DNA from: Streptacidiphilus rugosus AM-16
Lineage (GTDB): Bacteria > Actinomycetota > Actinomycetes > Streptomycetales > Streptomycetaceae
Direction: 5' to 3'
Assembly: GCF_000744655.1 (NCBI RefSeq)
Contig: NZ_JQMJ01000004.1
Span: 5,456,001 to 5,520,000, forward strand
DNA: 64,000 nucleotides
Under the pieces are notes generated by a model, which saw only the letters and a program-made list of their open reading frames with translations, did no database searches and was not told the origin of the DNA. Shown here piece by piece: positions 23,940 through 31,509 of this stretch; position 1 is the stretch's first letter; every line of letters begins with the position of its first letter. The translations under genes were made by a program, and so were the position numbers.

Positions 23940-24012
23940 AGACGCGCTCCGCATCCCCCGTCGGAGCGACGGACTGATGCCGGGCGGCTCCCCCCGTGGC
24001 TGCCCGGCATCG
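23940..24012 (+). ncRNA. 6C-type small RNA
   Basis: Two successive hairpins with C-rich loops, the hallmark of the actinobacterial 6C RNA. Hairpin 1: 7-bp stem 23945-23951 with 23962-23968, loop with five C. Hairpin 2: 10-bp perfect stem 23976-23985 with 24002-24011, extendable by three pairs, loop with six C. A -10-like CATACT at 23932 lies just upstream. In mycobacteria the homologue (B11/6C) binds mRNAs through its C-rich loops. Exact ends are not known from sequence. Confidence 0.82.
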
Positions 24013-24029
24013 CCCTGTGCACCGGGCAC

Positions 24030-24055
24030 CGCCGGTCCGTCCGAGGGGACCGGCG
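24030..24055 (+). terminator. Hairpin after the 6C RNA
   Basis: Perfect 9-bp stem (24030-24038 with 24047-24055) and 8-base loop, 18 bases after the second 6C hairpin and 15 bases before the next gene. It may end the small RNA or lie in the leader of the following mRNA. Confidence 0.5.
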
Positions 24056-24070
24056 CTTAGGGTGGCCGGT

Positions 24071-24316
24071 ATGAGCTGGATGAGCACCGAAGAAGCCGCA
24101 GACGCCCCCGAGACCCCCATCTGTTCGGGCAAGGGCTGTCGCGCCGCCGCCGTCTGGGTCCTCGCGTGGAACAACCCGAAGATCCACACCCCCGAGCGCC
24201 GCAAGACCTGGCTCGCCTGCGACGAGCACCGCGACCATCTGACGCTCTTTCTGGACGCCCGCGGCTTCCTCAAGGACGTCGTCAAGCTCGAGGACTGGGA
24301 GGAGCCGGGCTCCTGA
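24071..24316 (+). CDS. Small Cys/His protein of unknown function
   Basis: Soluble protein of 81 residues, conserved-looking but not recognised as a named family. It has CSGKGC near the N-terminus and CDEHRDH later, a spacing compatible with a single zinc knuckle. Aromatic and charged segments VWVLAWNNPKIHTPERR and DHLTLFLDARGFLKDVV lie between and after. The ATG at 24071 was chosen as the first with plausible spacing after the hairpin. It is convergent with moaA. Confidence 0.75.
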   Translation: MSWMSTEEAADAPETPICSGKGCRAAAVWVLAWNNPKIHTPERRKTWLACDEHRDHLTLFLDARGFLKDVVKLEDWEEPGS

Positions 24317-24349
24317 GCGTTCGGCCGCGGAGGCTCCGCCGCGGGGCGG

Positions 24350-25375
24350 TCAGCCGCCGATCGCCGACATCGGGCGGTCGGGCTGGTGGAAGCCGGGCGC
24401 GTCGATCCCGGCCGGGGCGTCGACGCCCGCGCCGGCCTTCTTGCCCCACATCGCCTTGCGCCACAGCTCCGCGATCTCCGCGTCGGAGCCGCCGCCGCGC
24501 AGGGCGCCACGCAGGTCCGTCTCGCCGGTGGCGAAGAGGCAGTTGCGGACCTGGCCGTCGGCGGTGAGCCGGGTGCGGTCGCAGGCGCGGCAGAACGGGC
24601 GGGTGACACTGGCGATCACGCCGACCTTGGCCGGGCCGCCGTCGACCAGCCAGCGCTCGGCCGGGGCCGCACCGCGGCGGGCGTCGGGCTCGGGGGTCAG
24701 CGAGAAGCGGGCGGAGAGCCGGTCGAGGATCTCCTCCGCGGTGATCATCGAGGCGCGGTCCCAGCCGTGCTGGGCGTCGAGCGGCATCTGCTCGATGAAG
24801 CGGAGCTCGTAGCCGCGCTCCAGCGACCACTCCAGCAGGTCGGCCGCCTCGTGGTCGTTGACGCCGCGCATCAGCACCGCGTTCAGCTTGACCGGCAGCA
24901 GGCCCGCCGCGTCGGCCGCGGCGAGCCCGGCCTGCACGTCGGCGAGCCGGTCGCGGCGGGTGAGGGTGCGGAAGGTCTCCGGGTCGAGGGTGTCGACGGA
25001 GACGTTCACCCGGTCCAGGCCCGCGTCGCTCAGCGCGGCGGCCGTACGGGCCAGGCCGATGCCGTTGGTGGTCAGCGACAGCTCCGGGCGCGGCGCGAGC
25101 GCGGCGCAGGCGGCGACGATGCCCACGACGCCGGGGCGCAGCAGCGGCTCGCCGCCGGTGAACCTGACCTCACGCACCCCGAGGTCGGTGACCGCGATCC
25201 GCACCAGGCGGACGATCTCCTCGTCGGTGAGCAGCGTCTCCTTGCCCAGCCACTGCATGCCCTCCTCGGGCATGCAGTAGGTGCAGCGCAGATTGCACCG
25301 GTCGGTCAGCGAGACGCGCAGGTCGACGGCTCGCCGCCCGAAGGTGTCGAGCAGACCGTTCTCCGCCGCCGTCAC
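24350..25375 (-). CDS. moaA: GTP 3',8-cyclase (molybdenum cofactor biosynthesis)
   Basis: Radical-SAM enzyme of 341 residues that converts GTP to 3',8-cyclo-GTP with MoaC in the first step of molybdopterin synthesis. The N-terminal iron-sulfur motif is CNLRCTYC, followed by [12 protein letters not shown]. The C-terminal second cluster is in [10 protein letters not shown] followed by a later NCLF cysteine. The protein ends in the conserved Gly-Gly tail. The GTG at 25375 has GGGAAGG at ideal distance; an in-frame GTG at 25411 is the alternative. No other moa gene is adjacent. Confidence 0.94.
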   Translation of the reverse strand: MTAAENGLLDTFGRRAVDLRVSLTDRCNLRCTYCMPEEGMQWLGKETLLTDEEIVRLVRIAVTDLGVREVRFTGGEPLLRPGVVGIVAACAALAPRPELSLTTNGIGLARTAAALSDAGLDRVNVSVDTLDPETFRTLTRRDRLADVQAGLAAADAAGLLPVKLNAVLMRGVNDHEAADLLEWSLERGYELRFIEQMPLDAQHGWDRASMITAEEILDRLSARFSLTPEPDARRGAAPAERWLVDGGPAKVGVIASVTRPFCRACDRTRLTADGQVRNCLFATGETDLRGALRGGGSDAEIAELWRKAMWGKKAGAGVDAPAGIDAPGFHQPDRPMSAIGG

Positions 25376-25563
25376 ACGTACCGCCTTCCCGCTGTGCCTG
25401 TCCTCACTCACCAGACTAGTGCCCCGCTCCGACAATCCGAGGAGACCGAGGTCCCGGGCCCGCCGTCGGCGCGGAGGGGCCGCCGCCATGGACACTGAGG
25501 AGTGTCCAGGTGGGCGATCTCACCACCGGGGCCACTTCCTCGTCCTGTTTGGATCTTGCAAGC

Positions 25564-26772
25564 ATGGCTGACATGCCACCCACACCACCGCCCGCCGCAG
25601 CACCCCTGGACGGCGTGCTCGTGGCCGACTTCAGCCGCGTGCTGGCCGGTCCGCTGGCCGCGGCGACGCTCGCCGACCTCGGCGCGACCGTGGTCAAGGT
25701 CGAACGGCCGGGGGCCGGGGACGACACCCGCGCCTGGGGACCCCCCTTCGTCGAGGGGACCGCCGCCTACTTCGACGCCGCCAACCGCTCCAAGCAGGGC
25801 GTCACCCTGGACCTCGGCGACCCGGACGACGCCGCGCTCGCCAGGGAGCTCGCCGCCCGCGCCGACATCCTGATCGAGAACTTCAAGCCGGGCTCCCTCG
25901 GCCGCTACGGGCTGGACCACGGCACGGCCCTGGCCGCCAATCCCGGCCTGGTCTACTGCTCGATCACCGGCTTCGGCACCGGCAGCGCGCTGCCCGGCTA
26001 CGACTTCGTGGTCCAGGCCGTGGGCGGCCTGATGAGCATCACCGGCGATCCCGACGGGGAGCCGCACAAGGTCGGCGTCGCCCTCGTCGACGTGCTCACC
26101 GCGAAGGACGCCGTGGCCGCGATCCTCGCCGCGCTGCGGCACCGCGACCGCACCGGCCAGGGCCAGCACGTCGAGGTCAACCTGCTCTCCAGCCTGCTCG
26201 GCTCGCTGGCCAACCAGGCCTCCGGCTACCTCGCGACCGGCCGCCCGCCGGGCCGGATGGGCAACCAGCACCCGAGCATCGCCCCCTACGAGACCCTGCA
26301 CTGCGGCCCGGAGGGCACCGACCTGCTCGCCGTGGCCTGCGGCAACGACGGCCAGTTCGGCGCGCTGACCAAGACCCTCGGCGTCCCCGCCCTCGCCGAG
26401 GACCCCCGCTTCGCCACCAACGCCGCCCGGGTCCGCAACCGGCCCGCGCTGATCACCGCGCTGGAGACCGCGCTGGACAGCCGCTCCGCGGCGGAGTGGC
26501 AGACCCTGCTGACCGCGGCCGGCGTCCCCTGCGGCCAGGTCAACGACCTCGCGGGCGCGCTCGCGCTGGCCACCGGGCTCGGCCTCGACCCGGTGGCGGA
26601 CGTCGGCGCGGGCCGGGTCCCGCAGGTTCGCAGCCCGCTCACACTCACCGCGACTCCGGTCCGCCCGCCCGTCGCGCCGCCGCGCCTGGGCGAGCACAAT
26701 GACGCCGTGCGCGCCTGGCTTTCCCTGCCCCGCTCCACTCCCCTCCCACGCACCGACGAGGAATCTGCATGA
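25564..26772 (+). CDS. Family III CoA-transferase (CaiB/BaiF)
   Basis: Enzyme of 402 residues moving CoA between acyl groups. Family features: VLVADFSRVLAGPLAAATLA near the N-terminus, GATVVKVERPGAGD, then LDLGDPDD, a catalytic-Asp region VALVDVLTAKDAVAAILAAL, and HLxxNxxSS-type EVNLLSSLLG. An in-frame GTG at 25510 has a GAGGAG site and would add 18 residues; the ATG at 25564 matches the usual family start. Its stop overlaps the acyl-CoA dehydrogenase start (ATGA), suggesting it activates the acid that the dehydrogenase then oxidises. Confidence 0.9.
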   Translation: MADMPPTPPPAAAPLDGVLVADFSRVLAGPLAAATLADLGATVVKVERPGAGDDTRAWGPPFVEGTAAYFDAANRSKQGVTLDLGDPDDAALARELAARADILIENFKPGSLGRYGLDHGTALAANPGLVYCSITGFGTGSALPGYDFVVQAVGGLMSITGDPDGEPHKVGVALVDVLTAKDAVAAILAALRHRDRTGQGQHVEVNLLSSLLGSLANQASGYLATGRPPGRMGNQHPSIAPYETLHCGPEGTDLLAVACGNDGQFGALTKTLGVPALAEDPRFATNAARVRNRPALITALETALDSRSAAEWQTLLTAAGVPCGQVNDLAGALALATGLGLDPVADVGAGRVPQVRSPLTLTATPVRPPVAPPRLGEHNDAVRAWLSLPRSTPLPRTDEESA

Positions 26773-27944
26773 GCCCCGCACTCGACCCCCGCGACCCCCT
26801 CGGCATCGACGACCTGCTCAGCCCCGAGGATCTCGCTGTCCGCGACACCGTCCGCGACTGGTGCGCGGACCGCGTCCTTCCGCACATCGCCGACTGGTAC
26901 GAGGCCGGCGAGCTGCCGACCGTCCGCGAGCTGGCCCGCGAGCTCGGCTCGATCGGCGCGCTCGGCATGCACCTGGAGGGCTACGGCTGCGCGGGCGCGT
27001 CCGCGGTGCAGTACGGCCTGGCCTGCCTGGAGCTGGAGGCGGCCGACTCGGGCCTGCGCTCGCTGGTCTCGGTACAGGGCTCGCTGGCGATGTACGCGAT
27101 CCACCGCTGGGGCTCGGAGGAGCAGAAGCAGACCTGGCTGCCGCGGATGGCCGCGGGCGAGGTCATCGGCTGCTTCGGCCTGACCGAGCCTGACCACGGC
27201 TCGGACCCGGCGTCGATGCGGACCACCGCGAAGCGGGACGGCTCCGACTGGGTGCTGAACGGCCGCAAGATGTGGATCACCAACGGCTCGGTGGCCGGCG
27301 TCGCGGTGGTCTGGGCGCAGACGGAGGACGGCATCCGGGGCTTCGTCGTCCCGACGGACACGCCGGGCTTCTCCGCCCCGGAGATCAAGCACAAGGGCTC
27401 GCTGCGGGCCTCGGTCACCTCGGAGCTGGTCCTGGACGAGGTCCGGCTTCCCGCCGACGCGGTCTTCCCCGAGGCCCGCGGCCTGGGCGGCCCGCTGTCC
27501 TGCCTGAACCAGGCCCGCTACGGCATCGTCTGGGGCGCGCTGGGCGCTGCGCGCAGCTGCCTGGAGACGGCGCGGGAGTACAGCATCACCCGCGAGCAGT
27601 TCGGCCGCCCCCTGGGCGGGTTCCAACTCACCCAGGCGAAGCTCGCCGACATGTCGCTGGAGCTCAACAAGGGCCTGCTGCTGGCCTGGCACCTGGGCAA
27701 CCGGATGGACGCGGGGACGCTCCGTCCCGAGCAGGTCAGCTACGGCAAGCTCAACAACGTCCGCGAAGCGATCGAGATCGCGCGGACCTCGCGGACGATC
27801 CTGGGGGCGAACGGGATCAGCTTCGAGTACCCGATCATGCGTCACGCCAACAACCTGGAATCGGTGTTGACGTACGAGGGCACGGTCGAGATGCACCAAC
27901 TCGTCATCGGCAAGGCCCTCACCGGGCAGGACGCCTTCCGCTAG
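26769..27944 (+). CDS. Acyl-CoA dehydrogenase, glutaryl-CoA dehydrogenase type
   Basis: FAD enzyme of 391 residues. Family segments: CFGLTEPDHGSDPASM, MWITNGSVAGVAVVWAQ, KGSLRASVTSELVLDEV and the C-terminal ILGANGISFEYPIMRHANNL. The segment TYEGTVEMHQLVIG holds the catalytic Glu. The KGSLRASVTS pattern and FEYP are typical of the glutaryl-CoA dehydrogenase branch, which oxidises and decarboxylates glutaryl-CoA to crotonyl-CoA in lysine and tryptophan breakdown. Coupled to the CoA-transferase gene, which could make the glutaryl-CoA. Confidence 0.9.
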   Translation: MSPALDPRDPLGIDDLLSPEDLAVRDTVRDWCADRVLPHIADWYEAGELPTVRELARELGSIGALGMHLEGYGCAGASAVQYGLACLELEAADSGLRSLVSVQGSLAMYAIHRWGSEEQKQTWLPRMAAGEVIGCFGLTEPDHGSDPASMRTTAKRDGSDWVLNGRKMWITNGSVAGVAVVWAQTEDGIRGFVVPTDTPGFSAPEIKHKGSLRASVTSELVLDEVRLPADAVFPEARGLGGPLSCLNQARYGIVWGALGAARSCLETAREYSITREQFGRPLGGFQLTQAKLADMSLELNKGLLLAWHLGNRMDAGTLRPEQVSYGKLNNVREAIEIARTSRTILGANGISFEYPIMRHANNLESVLTYEGTVEMHQLVIGKALTGQDAFR

Positions 27945-27953
27945 TCGCCCCCG

Positions 27954-28039
27954 GCGCGGGGTTTCCGCAGGCGGGCAACCCGGCAGTGCCTCGGGGGCGC
28001 GGGGTCTCTGCAGGCGAGCAACCCGGCAGTGCCTCAGGG
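27954..28039. repeat. Tandem 43-bp repeat, two copies
   Basis: Copies start at 27954 and 27997 and end in the arm of hairpin copy 2 at about 28040. Each has GCGCGGGGT, a GCAGGCG segment and CAACCCGGCAGTGCCTC, with few differences. It begins 10 bases after the gcdH-like stop. Confidence 0.8.
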
Positions 28040-28138
28040 GCGCGGGGAACTGCGCGGGCAATCACCGTGTGCGGATGGCCCTGTTCAGAGAGGACCATCC
28101 GCTCATCGGTGGCTTGTCGCGCAGTTCCTCGCGCCCCT
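28036..28138. repeat. Dispersed hairpin element, copy 2
   Basis: Inverted arms 28036-28056 and 28118-28138, with an inner 8-bp stem (GCGGATGG with CCATCCGC). Same element as at 15.0 and 49.3 kb, in the orientation of copy 3. It is flanked on the left by the 43-bp repeat and on the right by array B. Confidence 0.85.
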
Positions 28139-28525
28139 GGGAGAGTGCACCTCACCTCTGCTCCGAGGTGTCGCGCCCACGCGCCGGAGGCGCAAATCAG
28201 CAGAGCCTCGCGCCCCTGGGAGAGTGCACCTCACCCTCTGCTCCGAGGTGTCGCGCCCACGCGCCGGAGGCGCAAATCAGCAGAGCCTCGCGCCCCTGGG
28301 AGAGTGCACCTCACCCTCTGCTCCGAGGTGTCGCGCCCACGCGCCGGAGGCGCAAATCAGCAGAGCCTCGCGCCCCTGGGAGAGTGCACCTCACCCTCTG
28401 CTCCGAGGTGTCGCGCCCACGCGCCGGAGGCGCAAATCAGCAGAGCCTCGCGCCCCTGGGAGAGTGCACCTCACCCTCTGCTCCGAGGTGTCGCGCCCAC
28501 GCGCCGGAGGCGCGCAGTTCCTCGC
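28127..28525. repeat. Tandem array B, 79/80-bp period, five copies
   Basis: Units begin at 28127, 28206, 28286, 28366 and 28446; the first is one base shorter, the others look identical. Forty-five bases of each unit match array A (reverse complement) with two differences; the remaining 35 bases, including GTGCACCTCACC, are unique to this array. After the last unit the sequence returns to the hairpin arm. It fills the space between the convergent gcdH-like and adh genes. The near-identity of copies means recent amplification or an assembly-sensitive region. Confidence 0.9.
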
Positions 28526-28554
28526 GCCCCCAGATGGTGCAACTGCTCCTGCGA

Positions 28555-29598
28555 CTAGAACTTGATCTTGACCTTGAGGGCGGTGCGGTCGTCCATCGAC
28601 TTGTAGCCGGCCGGGACGCCGTCGAGGGCGACCTCGGCGTCGAAGACCGGGGAGGGGTCGATGGTGCCGTTGAGGACGTCCGCGAGGAGCGCGGGGATGT
28701 AGGCGCGGGCCGGGGCGACGCCGCCGCGGAGGGCGACGTTGCGGTTGAACATCTGGCCGATGTCGACGCCCGCGCTGCCGCCGTGGGGGACGCCCACGTA
28801 GCCGACCGCGCCGCCGTCGCGCGCGACGGAGAGCGCCGTGCGCATGGACTGCTCCGTGCCGACGGCCTCCAGGACCGCGTGCGCGCCCACGCCGCCGGTC
28901 AGCTCGCGGACCGCCTCCACCGCCTCGTCGCCGCGCTGCGCCACCACGTCCGTCGCACCGAAGGTGCGGGCGATGGCCGTGCGGGCCTCGTGCCGGCCGA
29001 GGGCGATGATGCGCTCCGCGCCGAGCCGCTTCGCGGCGAGCACGCCGCACAGGCCGACCGCGCCGTCGCCGACCACGGCGACCGTCGCGCCAGGGCGCAC
29101 GCCCGCCGCGACCGCGGCGTGGTGGCCGGTGGACATGACGTCGGAGAGCGCGAGGAGCGCGGTCAGCAGGCGCTGATCCGACGCCGCGTCAGCGGGGAGC
29201 TTGACCAGGGTGCCGTCGGCGAAGGGGACCCTGACCGCCTCGCCCTGGCCGCCGTCGGAGCCGGGCTCGCCCCAGAAGCCGCCGTGCGGGCAGGAGGTCT
29301 GCAGGCCCTCGGCGCAGAACTCGCAGACGCCGTCCGACCAGACGAAGGGCGCGACCACCAGGTCGCCCGGCTTCACGTCGCGGACGTCAGCACCGACCGC
29401 CTCGACCACGCCCAGGAACTCGTGCCCGATCCGCTGCCCGGGCTCGCGCGCGGCGACGCCGCGATAGGCCCACAGGTCGCTGCCGCAGATGCAGGCGAGG
29501 ACGGTGCGGACCACGGCGTCGGTGGACTTGCGGACGACCGGGTCTGGAACCTCCTCGACGCGGATGTCGTTCGGACCGTGGATCACTGTGGCGCGCAT
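28555..29598 (-). CDS. Zinc-dependent alcohol dehydrogenase (MDR family)
   Basis: Oxidoreductase of 347 residues. Catalytic-zinc ligands are in CICGSDLWAYRG (about residue 36) and GHEFLGVVEAVG (about 58). A structural-zinc lobe with clustered cysteines (CEFCAEGLQTSC) follows. The cofactor loop is AVVGDGAVGLCGVLAAK (about 174), where GDGAVG replaces the usual GxGGxG. The C-terminal VKIKF end is typical of a Streptomyces subgroup of unknown substrate. It is divergent from the exonuclease gene across 87 bases. Confidence 0.9.
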   Translation of the reverse strand: MRATVIHGPNDIRVEEVPDPVVRKSTDAVVRTVLACICGSDLWAYRGVAAREPGQRIGHEFLGVVEAVGADVRDVKPGDLVVAPFVWSDGVCEFCAEGLQTSCPHGGFWGEPGSDGGQGEAVRVPFADGTLVKLPADAASDQRLLTALLALSDVMSTGHHAAVAAGVRPGATVAVVGDGAVGLCGVLAAKRLGAERIIALGRHEARTAIARTFGATDVVAQRGDEAVEAVRELTGGVGAHAVLEAVGTEQSMRTALSVARDGGAVGYVGVPHGGSAGVDIGQMFNRNVALRGGVAPARAYIPALLADVLNGTIDPSPVFDAEVALDGVPAGYKSMDDRTALKVKIKF

Positions 29599-29685
29599 GG
29601 ATGTCTCTCTCTGTCAGGCGCCCCCGGGTGTCGGGCGCCTCTCGCGGTCAGGCACTGTCAGCCTCTCACCGTATTGTGGTCCACC

Positions 29686-30666
29686 GTGCTTCCTGGGACT
29701 GACATCGACGACTGGCCACGCGAGTACCCGGACGCCGGCTGGGCCGTCGTCGACGTGGAGACCACCGGGCTCGGGCGCAGCGACCGGGTGATCTCGGTGG
29801 GCGTCTACCGGCTCGACCCCCGGGGCGCCGTCCAGGACCACTGGTACACGACCGTCAATCCCGAGCGGGACCCCGGTCCGACCTGGATCCACGGGCTCAC
29901 CAGCGAGGTGCTGGAGGGGTCGCCCACCTTCCCCGAGATCGCCGGGGAGCTGACCCGGCGTCTGGACGGCAGGGTGCTGGTCGCGCACAACGCGCTCTTC
30001 GACTGGTCGATGATCTCCCGCGAGTACGCCCGGATGGAGGACCGGGCCCCGATCGAGCAGCGGCTGTGCACCATCGTGCTCTCCCGCGATCTGGGCCTGC
30101 CGCTCCCCAACCACAAGCTCGGCACCCTCGCCGCGCACTTCGGCGTCGAGACCCGGCAGGCGCACCACGCCCTCGACGACGCCCGGGTGCTGGCGGAGAT
30201 CTTCCGGCCCAGTCTGCACCTGGCAGCGGAGGCGGGCCTGCGGCTGCCGCTGGTCACCTGCGTGCCGATAAGCGACCTCGGGACGGAGAGCCACGCCGTG
30301 ATCCCGTCGCAGACCACCCGGCGCGCCGGGAGCTGGGGCGGCTACCGCCCGGCCAGGAAGCGGCCCGCCTGCCCGTACCCGAACCCGGGTCGGTGGGAGC
30401 CGGAAGGCCCGCTGGTCCAGGGGATGCGGGTGGCGATCACCGGGGACACCGCCACCGAGCGCGAGGTGCTGGAGGACCGGCTCACCGAAGCCGGCCTGCA
30501 CGTGGCGAGCTCGGTCAGCAGCAGGACCAGCCTGCTGGTCACCAACGATCCGGCCGGCTGGTCGTCCAAGGCGCGCAAGGCCCGCGAGGTCGGCACGCCG
30601 GTCGTGGACGAGGCCGCGTTCCTGCAGCTGCTGCAGCGGGTGGCACCCCCGGGCGGGGAGCGCTGA
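29686..30666 (+). CDS. DEDDh 3'-5' exonuclease with C-terminal BRCT domain
   Basis: Protein of 326 residues. The exonuclease domain (about 15-180) has the DEDDh motifs WAVVDVETTGLG (Asp and Glu), VAHNALFDWSMISRE (second Asp) and ARQAHH-type AHHALDDARVLAEI (His and last Asp). This is the DNA polymerase III epsilon fold. A linker is followed by a BRCT domain (about 243-318) with MRVAITGDTATEREVLEDRL and SRTSLLVTNDPAG, as in ligase and repair proteins. Start GTG at 29686; a TATTGT box only 9 bases upstream suggests leaderless transcription. It probably works in DNA repair or proofreading. Confidence 0.9.
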   Translation: MLPGTDIDDWPREYPDAGWAVVDVETTGLGRSDRVISVGVYRLDPRGAVQDHWYTTVNPERDPGPTWIHGLTSEVLEGSPTFPEIAGELTRRLDGRVLVAHNALFDWSMISREYARMEDRAPIEQRLCTIVLSRDLGLPLPNHKLGTLAAHFGVETRQAHHALDDARVLAEIFRPSLHLAAEAGLRLPLVTCVPISDLGTESHAVIPSQTTRRAGSWGGYRPARKRPACPYPNPGRWEPEGPLVQGMRVAITGDTATEREVLEDRLTEAGLHVASSVSSRTSLLVTNDPAGWSSKARKAREVGTPVVDEAAFLQLLQRVAPPGGER

Positions 30667-30689
30667 GACGGCGGAGGTACCGTCATGGG

Positions 30690-31478
30690 GTGTTCCGCAT
30701 CCTGCTCACCCGGCGCTGGCTGGTACTGACCCTGGTCTTCCTCGCCCTGATCCCCGCCATGATCTGGCTGGGCTCCTGGCAGTACCACCGCTACCAGCAG
30801 ACCAACGCGGGCAACGCGGTCACCGACGCCAACCTGCGGGCCGGGGCCGTCGCCATGGAGACGCTGTCGCGGCCCGGCGGGTCGGTCCCGCAGGGCGAGA
30901 CCTACCGGACGGTGACGGCCAGCGGCCACTTCGATCCGGCGCACGAGTTCGTGGTCCGGCACCGCACCGACGCCTCCGGCGACAACATCGGCTTCTACCT
31001 GGTGACCCCGCTGATCACGGACAGCGGCAAGGCGGTGCTGGTCAACCGGGGCTGGATCTCCCCCGGCAACACCAGCGGCACCGCCTTCCCCGCCGTGCCC
31101 AGCACACCCACCGGTGAGATCACCGTCACGGGGCGGCTCCGTCCCGACGAGACCACCGCCCTGACCGGCATCCGCAACCCCGGCGGCATGCCCGACCGGC
31201 AGTTCATGCTGATCAACAGTCAGGAGCAGGCCAAGCGGCTGACCGAGCCGGTCCTGGCCGGCTACCTGGAGCTGACCGGCTCCTCCCCCGCGCTGCCCGC
31301 CGCAGCCCAGGCCGAACCGGTGCCGAACCCGAACGACAGCTCCAACGGCGGCATGGCCGTGGTCGGCAAGGGCGTGCACCTGCCCTACGCGATCCAGTGG
31401 TGGCTCTTCGCCGCGCTGATCCCGGTCGCCTGGTGGTTCCTGTTCCGACGCGAAGCGAAGCAGGCCCGAAAGGCCTGA
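30690..31478 (+). CDS. SURF1-family cytochrome oxidase assembly protein
   Basis: Membrane protein of 262 residues. One N-terminal helix (about 9-27) ends in the signature LGSWQYHRYQQ, an extracytoplasmic domain with YRTVTASGHFDP and VLVNRGWISPG follows, and a C-terminal helix (IQWWLFAALIPVAWWFLFRR) anchors it. SURF1 proteins help insert haem a into the aa3-type oxidase. The GTG start at 30690 lies 12 bases after GGAGG and 23 bases after the exonuclease stop, so both may be co-transcribed. Confidence 0.93.
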   Translation: MFRILLTRRWLVLTLVFLALIPAMIWLGSWQYHRYQQTNAGNAVTDANLRAGAVAMETLSRPGGSVPQGETYRTVTASGHFDPAHEFVVRHRTDASGDNIGFYLVTPLITDSGKAVLVNRGWISPGNTSGTAFPAVPSTPTGEITVTGRLRPDETTALTGIRNPGGMPDRQFMLINSQEQAKRLTEPVLAGYLELTGSSPALPAAAQAEPVPNPNDSSNGGMAVVGKGVHLPYAIQWWLFAALIPVAWWFLFRREAKQARKA

Positions 31479-31509
31479 TTTCGTTCGGCGGTGCGGGCAG
31501 GATGGCCCC

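Noticed and set aside
25510-25563. Longer N-terminus of the CoA-transferase from GTG 25510
   Set aside because: It has a good GAGGAG site, but the 18 added residues do not fit the family start; kept only as an alternative.
25376-25563. Molybdenum-cofactor riboswitch before moaA
   Set aside because: The leader on the moaA strand is short and shows no Moco-riboswitch stem arrangement.
28127-28525. Open reading frame through the 80-bp array coding a repetitive protein
   Set aside because: The long frame exists only because the array is GC-rich; 80 is not a multiple of three, so each unit shifts frame, and no ribosome site or domain is present.
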